A stretch of DNA of 8,746 bases from Bacteroidales bacterium UBA1722 (GTDB lineage Bacteria > Bacteroidota > Bacteroidia > Bacteroidales > UBA932), in NCBI GenBank assembly GCA_002317435.1, contig DCIQ01000016.1, positions 2,908 through 11,653 of the forward strand. The letters run 5' to 3'. A program made the translations under genes and the position numbers. This document shows positions 6,586-8,746 of the stretch, in pieces. Numbering within the stretch: the stretch's first letter is position 1; each line of letters starts with the position of its first letter. Below the pieces are notes generated by a model. It was not told the DNA's origin. It saw only the letters and a list, made by a program, of their open reading frames with translations, and searched no databases.

Positions 6586-7227
6586 ATGAAAAAGAACCTT
6601 ATCACTTTATCCCTCCTGGCAGTCCTCCTGTCGGGATGCTGCGGCTCGGGTACCGCCACTGAACCCGCCGCCGAGCCGGAAAACGCCGTAATCGATGCCA
6701 TTATGGCCAGAAGGTCCATCCGCTACTATACTGACACTCCTGTGGAGAGGGAGAAACTCCAGAAAATAGCGGAATGCGGCATCAATGCCCCCAATGCGAT
6801 GAACCGGCAGGACTGGGAAGTCAGGATAGTCGACAGTCAGGAGTATTTCGACGGAGTCACGCAGATAATGAAGGAGTCGATGCCGTTTATGGTGAAGACT
6901 GACGATCCCAAGTTCCGCAACGGCTTCCGCAATGCCACCGCCGCCATCTTCATAGCCTGTCCCGACGACGAGTCGGGGATGTTCCTCCAGAATGTGGGGC
7001 TGATGAGCGAGAATATCTGCCTCGCCGCATACTCGCTCGGTCTGGGTACCTGTGTGATGGGCGGACCGGCGATGTTCCTGAGCACCAATGAAGCGGCCAG
7101 GCCCTACCTCGACCGGCTGGGGTTCAGCGAAGGGTACCGGCTGAGAGTGGTGATTGCCGTAGGCTATCCCGATGAACAGCCTGAGGCGCGTCCCCGCGAT
7201 CCCGGGAAAATCCAGTTCATCGACTGA
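6586..7227 (+). CDS. Nitroreductase family lipoprotein
   Basis: This is a 213-residue flavin-dependent oxidoreductase of the nitroreductase fold, which binds FMN and reduces nitro compounds, quinones or other acceptors with NAD(P)H. The N-terminus is a lipoprotein signal: MKKN, a hydrophobic stretch, then the lipobox LSGC with Cys18 as the predicted lipidated residue, followed by a linker rich in Ala, Glu and Pro. The catalytic domain starts at about 34. It has ARRSIRYY (41-48, FMN phosphate contacts), APNAMNRQDW (68-77), LGLGTCVMGG (151-160) and GYPDEQPEARPR (193-204), the usual order for the family. Lipidation would anchor it outside the cytoplasm, in the inner or outer membrane. The source of reducing power there is unclear, because the family normally uses cytoplasmic NAD(P)H. 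The linker lacks an obvious Bacteroidota surface-export signal. It heads a possible two-gene unit with the truncated alkyltransferase gene 31 bp downstream. The natural substrate is unknown. Confidence 0.88.
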   Translation: MKKNLITLSLLAVLLSGCCGSGTATEPAAEPENAVIDAIMARRSIRYYTDTPVEREKLQKIAECGINAPNAMNRQDWEVRIVDSQEYFDGVTQIMKESMPFMVKTDDPKFRNGFRNATAAIFIACPDDESGMFLQNVGLMSENICLAAYSLGLGTCVMGGPAMFLSTNEAARPYLDRLGFSEGYRLRVVIAVGYPDEQPEARPRDPGKIQFID

Positions 7228-7258
7228 TACTGCCTGTTACGGAGAATGTGGTGCTGAT

Positions 7259-7450
7259 ATGGAAGATATCAGGGAGACTGTCCGGAAGGCCGGCAATATA
7301 ACCGAGTTCCAGCGGAAAGTGTATCTGGAACTTCTGAACGTGCCTGCAGGAGAGACCGTCTCCTACGGGGAGCTGGCCCGCCGCATAGGGTGCCGGAGCG
7401 CCCGGGCTGTCGGTCAGGCGCTGACCGGATCTCTACATTTCATCCATTGA
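7259..7450 (+). pseudogene. Truncated O6-alkylguanine-DNA alkyltransferase (MGMT) DNA-binding domain
   Basis: Intact relatives transfer an alkyl group from O6-alkylguanine to an active-site cysteine to repair DNA. The first 55 codons give the typical domain start: FQRKVYLELLNVPAGETVSYG (residues 17-37, Tyr36 in the helix-turn-helix), ELARRIG, then ARAVGQAL (48-55) with the arginine finger Arg49. The next expected block, roughly N-P-x-x-I-x-x-PCHRV with the catalytic cysteine, is absent. Codons from about 7424 read TGSLHFIH and stop at 7448-7450, and the last ones lie inside the opposing ATPase gene. The 63-residue remnant cannot carry out alkyl transfer. The start at ATG 7259 fits single-domain relatives of about 100-110 residues. 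An ATG at 7172 overlaps the nitroreductase gene and adds low-complexity sequence, so I rejected it. The missing 3' part may lie beyond the right edge or be deleted. Confidence 0.85.
7424..7435. other. Rearrangement or insertion junction
   Basis: Alkyltransferase homology ends after the GQAL codons (7412-7423), and the ATPase stop codon occupies 7433-7435. GC content falls abruptly, from about 67% in 7381-7440 to about 47% in 7501-7560 and about 35% in 8341-8400. The breakpoint therefore lies within roughly 10 bp of the ATPase stop codon. No target duplication or terminal inverted repeat can be tested, because the other end is outside the window. Confidence 0.7.
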
Positions 7451-8746
7451 CAGACCTGCATATTTGATTTCATATTGTTTATACTGATGAGTAGCTCTCA
7501 AGAAAGTATCGGCCCTCCTCAGCAGTTCATTCGGTGAAATATTCGATGCCAGCCTTTTGATTTCATAGAACTCAACCCTTTCTGCCAGTTCGTCCTCAGC
7601 TATCATATCGATCTCATTCTCTCCTTTCCGGTCCCACCAACGGCCGATTCTCGTATATTTTCCGGATTCAGCGGCGACCCTGTGAAAATACTTTTCAAGC
7701 ATCAGACCGCTGAATGTCTCATAGTCACGGTTCACGATATCCCTGAGTTTCTGATAGTTTTCGATTTCGAGGATGTAGCTGTACTTAAATATGAATCTGA
7801 ACCAAAATGAGTAGAATTCGTCGTTTAAAGCATATCTCACGCTCTTGTTCGAAGTTTTTTCAAACATCGGACGCACTTTACTGATAATCTCGAAGTTAGT
7901 CTCCAGATTCGTAAGATAACCGCCGATTTCCCGTCCGATGATATCCTCTATCCCGCTTCTGGTGTTGACACCCCTTGAGATGCAGCTCAGAATCGAAAAA
8001 TACACCCCATAATCCTTTCCGAACTCTTCAATCAAGTGGTTCTTCCCTTCCAAAATGAACGGTGAATTCGGACTTATGATGTAGTCTATCATTTCATGCT
8101 TTGATAAGGCCCCCTCATCAATTATCAACTGTACATATTTCGCCACACCTCCGGTGAAGGAATAAAGAGCTAACAGATCCTCTTTGGAATAATCCGGATT
8201 CGCATCAGACAGAATGGTCTTGAGAACAGAAGGACGGAATGGCCGCACTTTCAATTCCCCGGTATTTCTGCCATATAGGGGTTCTTTCTTATCCTTGAAT
8301 ATCTTGTTCATCATCGAATTGACAGAACCACATACCACCAGATTGATTCTTGACTGTTTTTCATATTCATCCCAGATCTTTTGCATCTCACTGAATATCG
8401 AAGGATTCACACGAAAGAACTCCGGAAACTCATCAATGAACAGTGTGAAGTGCATAGTGCAGGAAAGTTTCATAAGATATTCGAAAAGTGACGCAAAACT
8501 TTTGAAATCCACTTTTGGCATCGGTATACCCAGCGATGACTCCATCTCCTCATAAAATGTATCGCACAACTCAGATTCCGCCTTGCGTGCCACGAAGAAG
8601 TACAACACTCTTTCATTTTCATATGCTTTCCGCACGAGTGTAGTCTTTCCTGCTCTTCGTCTGCCAGTCACAATAGTAAAACGGCTGGAGCCGTTTGATA
8701 GTTCAAGAGTTTTCTTGAGATAAGCGATTTCTTCTTCCCTGTCGTA
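7433..8746 (-). CDS. AAA ATPase with DUF234/PD-(D/E)XK-like C-terminal domain (5' end beyond right edge)
   Basis: This is an archaeal-type ATPase of the COG1672 kind (ATPase_2 plus DUF234). Its cellular role is not established. The frame is open to the window edge, so the GTG at 8671 is not the start. The visible 437 residues begin YDREEEIAYL, normally only a few residues from the start in this family. Numbering from the edge, Walker A is GRRRAGKTT (28-36), Walker B is TLFIDEFPE (101-109), a sensor-like VVCGS is at 137-141, and EPLYGRNTG is at 155-163. A winged-helix-like region lies at about 240-315. The C-terminal domain has Glu351, NEID (Asp380) and EIK (Glu395, Lys397), a complete PD-(D/E)XK-type pattern suggesting a nuclease fold. 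The ending GLSMDEM is typical, so the 3' end is complete. Base composition is clearly more AT-rich than in the neighbours, which suggests acquisition. It is convergent with, and seems to break, the alkyltransferase gene. Confidence 0.9.
   Translation of the reverse strand, partial: YDREEEIAYLKKTLELSNGSSRFTIVTGRRRAGKTTLVRKAYENERVLYFFVARKAESELCDTFYEEMESSLGIPMPKVDFKSFASLFEYLMKLSCTMHFTLFIDEFPEFFRVNPSIFSEMQKIWDEYEKQSRINLVVCGSVNSMMNKIFKDKKEPLYGRNTGELKVRPFRPSVLKTILSDANPDYSKEDLLALYSFTGGVAKYVQLIIDEGALSKHEMIDYIISPNSPFILEGKNHLIEEFGKDYGVYFSILSCISRGVNTRSGIEDIIGREIGGYLTNLETNFEIISKVRPMFEKTSNKSVRYALNDEFYSFWFRFIFKYSYILEIENYQKLRDIVNRDYETFSGLMLEKYFHRVAAESGKYTRIGRWWDRKGENEIDMIAEDELAERVEFYEIKRLASNISPNELLRRADTFLRATHQYKQYEIKYAGLSMDEM

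Noticed and set aside
7172..7450. Alkyltransferase ORF starting at ATG 7172
   Set aside because: It would overlap the nitroreductase gene by 56 bp, and its extra residues are Ser/Pro-rich with no domain character. ATG 7259 gives the usual short N-terminus.
7433..8671. ATPase gene starting at GTG 8671
   Set aside because: That start would fall just before Walker A and remove the conserved N-terminal segment. The frame continues upstream to the window edge with family-like sequence, so the gene is partial.

Overview
The window reads as a chromosomal segment of a member of the Bacteroidota, probably the order Bacteroidales, with GC-rich core genes. Three things point there. The IlvC has the GYGVQGPGQ cofactor loop and other signatures I associate with Bacteroides-type ketol-acid reductoisomerase. 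The gene order ilvD-ilvB-ilvN-ilvC is the Bacteroidales one, although I recall an extra thioesterase gene between ilvN and ilvC in Bacteroides. The nitroreductase gene is preceded by an exact match to the Bacteroidota -7 promoter consensus TAnnTTTG. The genus cannot be read from the sequence.

Left part (1-6064, all minus strand): a branched-chain amino acid block transcribed right to left. It begins with a leucine/phenylalanine/valine dehydrogenase (6064-5012). After a 103-bp gap holding a strong inverted repeat come ilvD (4908-3070), ilvB (3026-1305), a short ilvN (1300-971) and ilvC (953 to beyond the left edge). The last four are 4 to 43 bp apart and look like one operon for the common steps of valine and isoleucine synthesis. 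The dehydrogenase at the head could perform or reverse the final amination. Its dinucleotide-binding fold lacks the usual acidic residue that favours NAD.

Middle (6065-6585): a divergent intergenic region of about 520 bp with no convincing gene. It holds an AT-rich leader for the dehydrogenase, a palindrome followed by a T run on the minus strand (terminator or attenuator), an imperfect GC-rich tandem repeat, and three copies of TTTCTCCCCCG (two direct, one inverted) just upstream of the nitroreductase promoter.

Right part (6586-8746): on the plus strand, a lipoprotein nitroreductase is followed after 31 bp by the 5' part of an O6-alkylguanine-DNA alkyltransferase-like gene. That gene loses its homology just before the PCHRV active-site region. 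At that point it runs into a much more AT-rich, convergent gene on the minus strand for a COG1672/DUF234-type AAA ATPase with a PD-(D/E)XK-like C-terminal domain. The ATPase stop codon lies within about 10 bp of the break, which suggests insertion of, or rearrangement with, an acquired gene. No RNA genes, CRISPR arrays or transposase genes were seen. The best leads for something undescribed are the ATPase/alkyltransferase junction, the three-motif operator candidate and the atypical cofactor site of the dehydrogenase.
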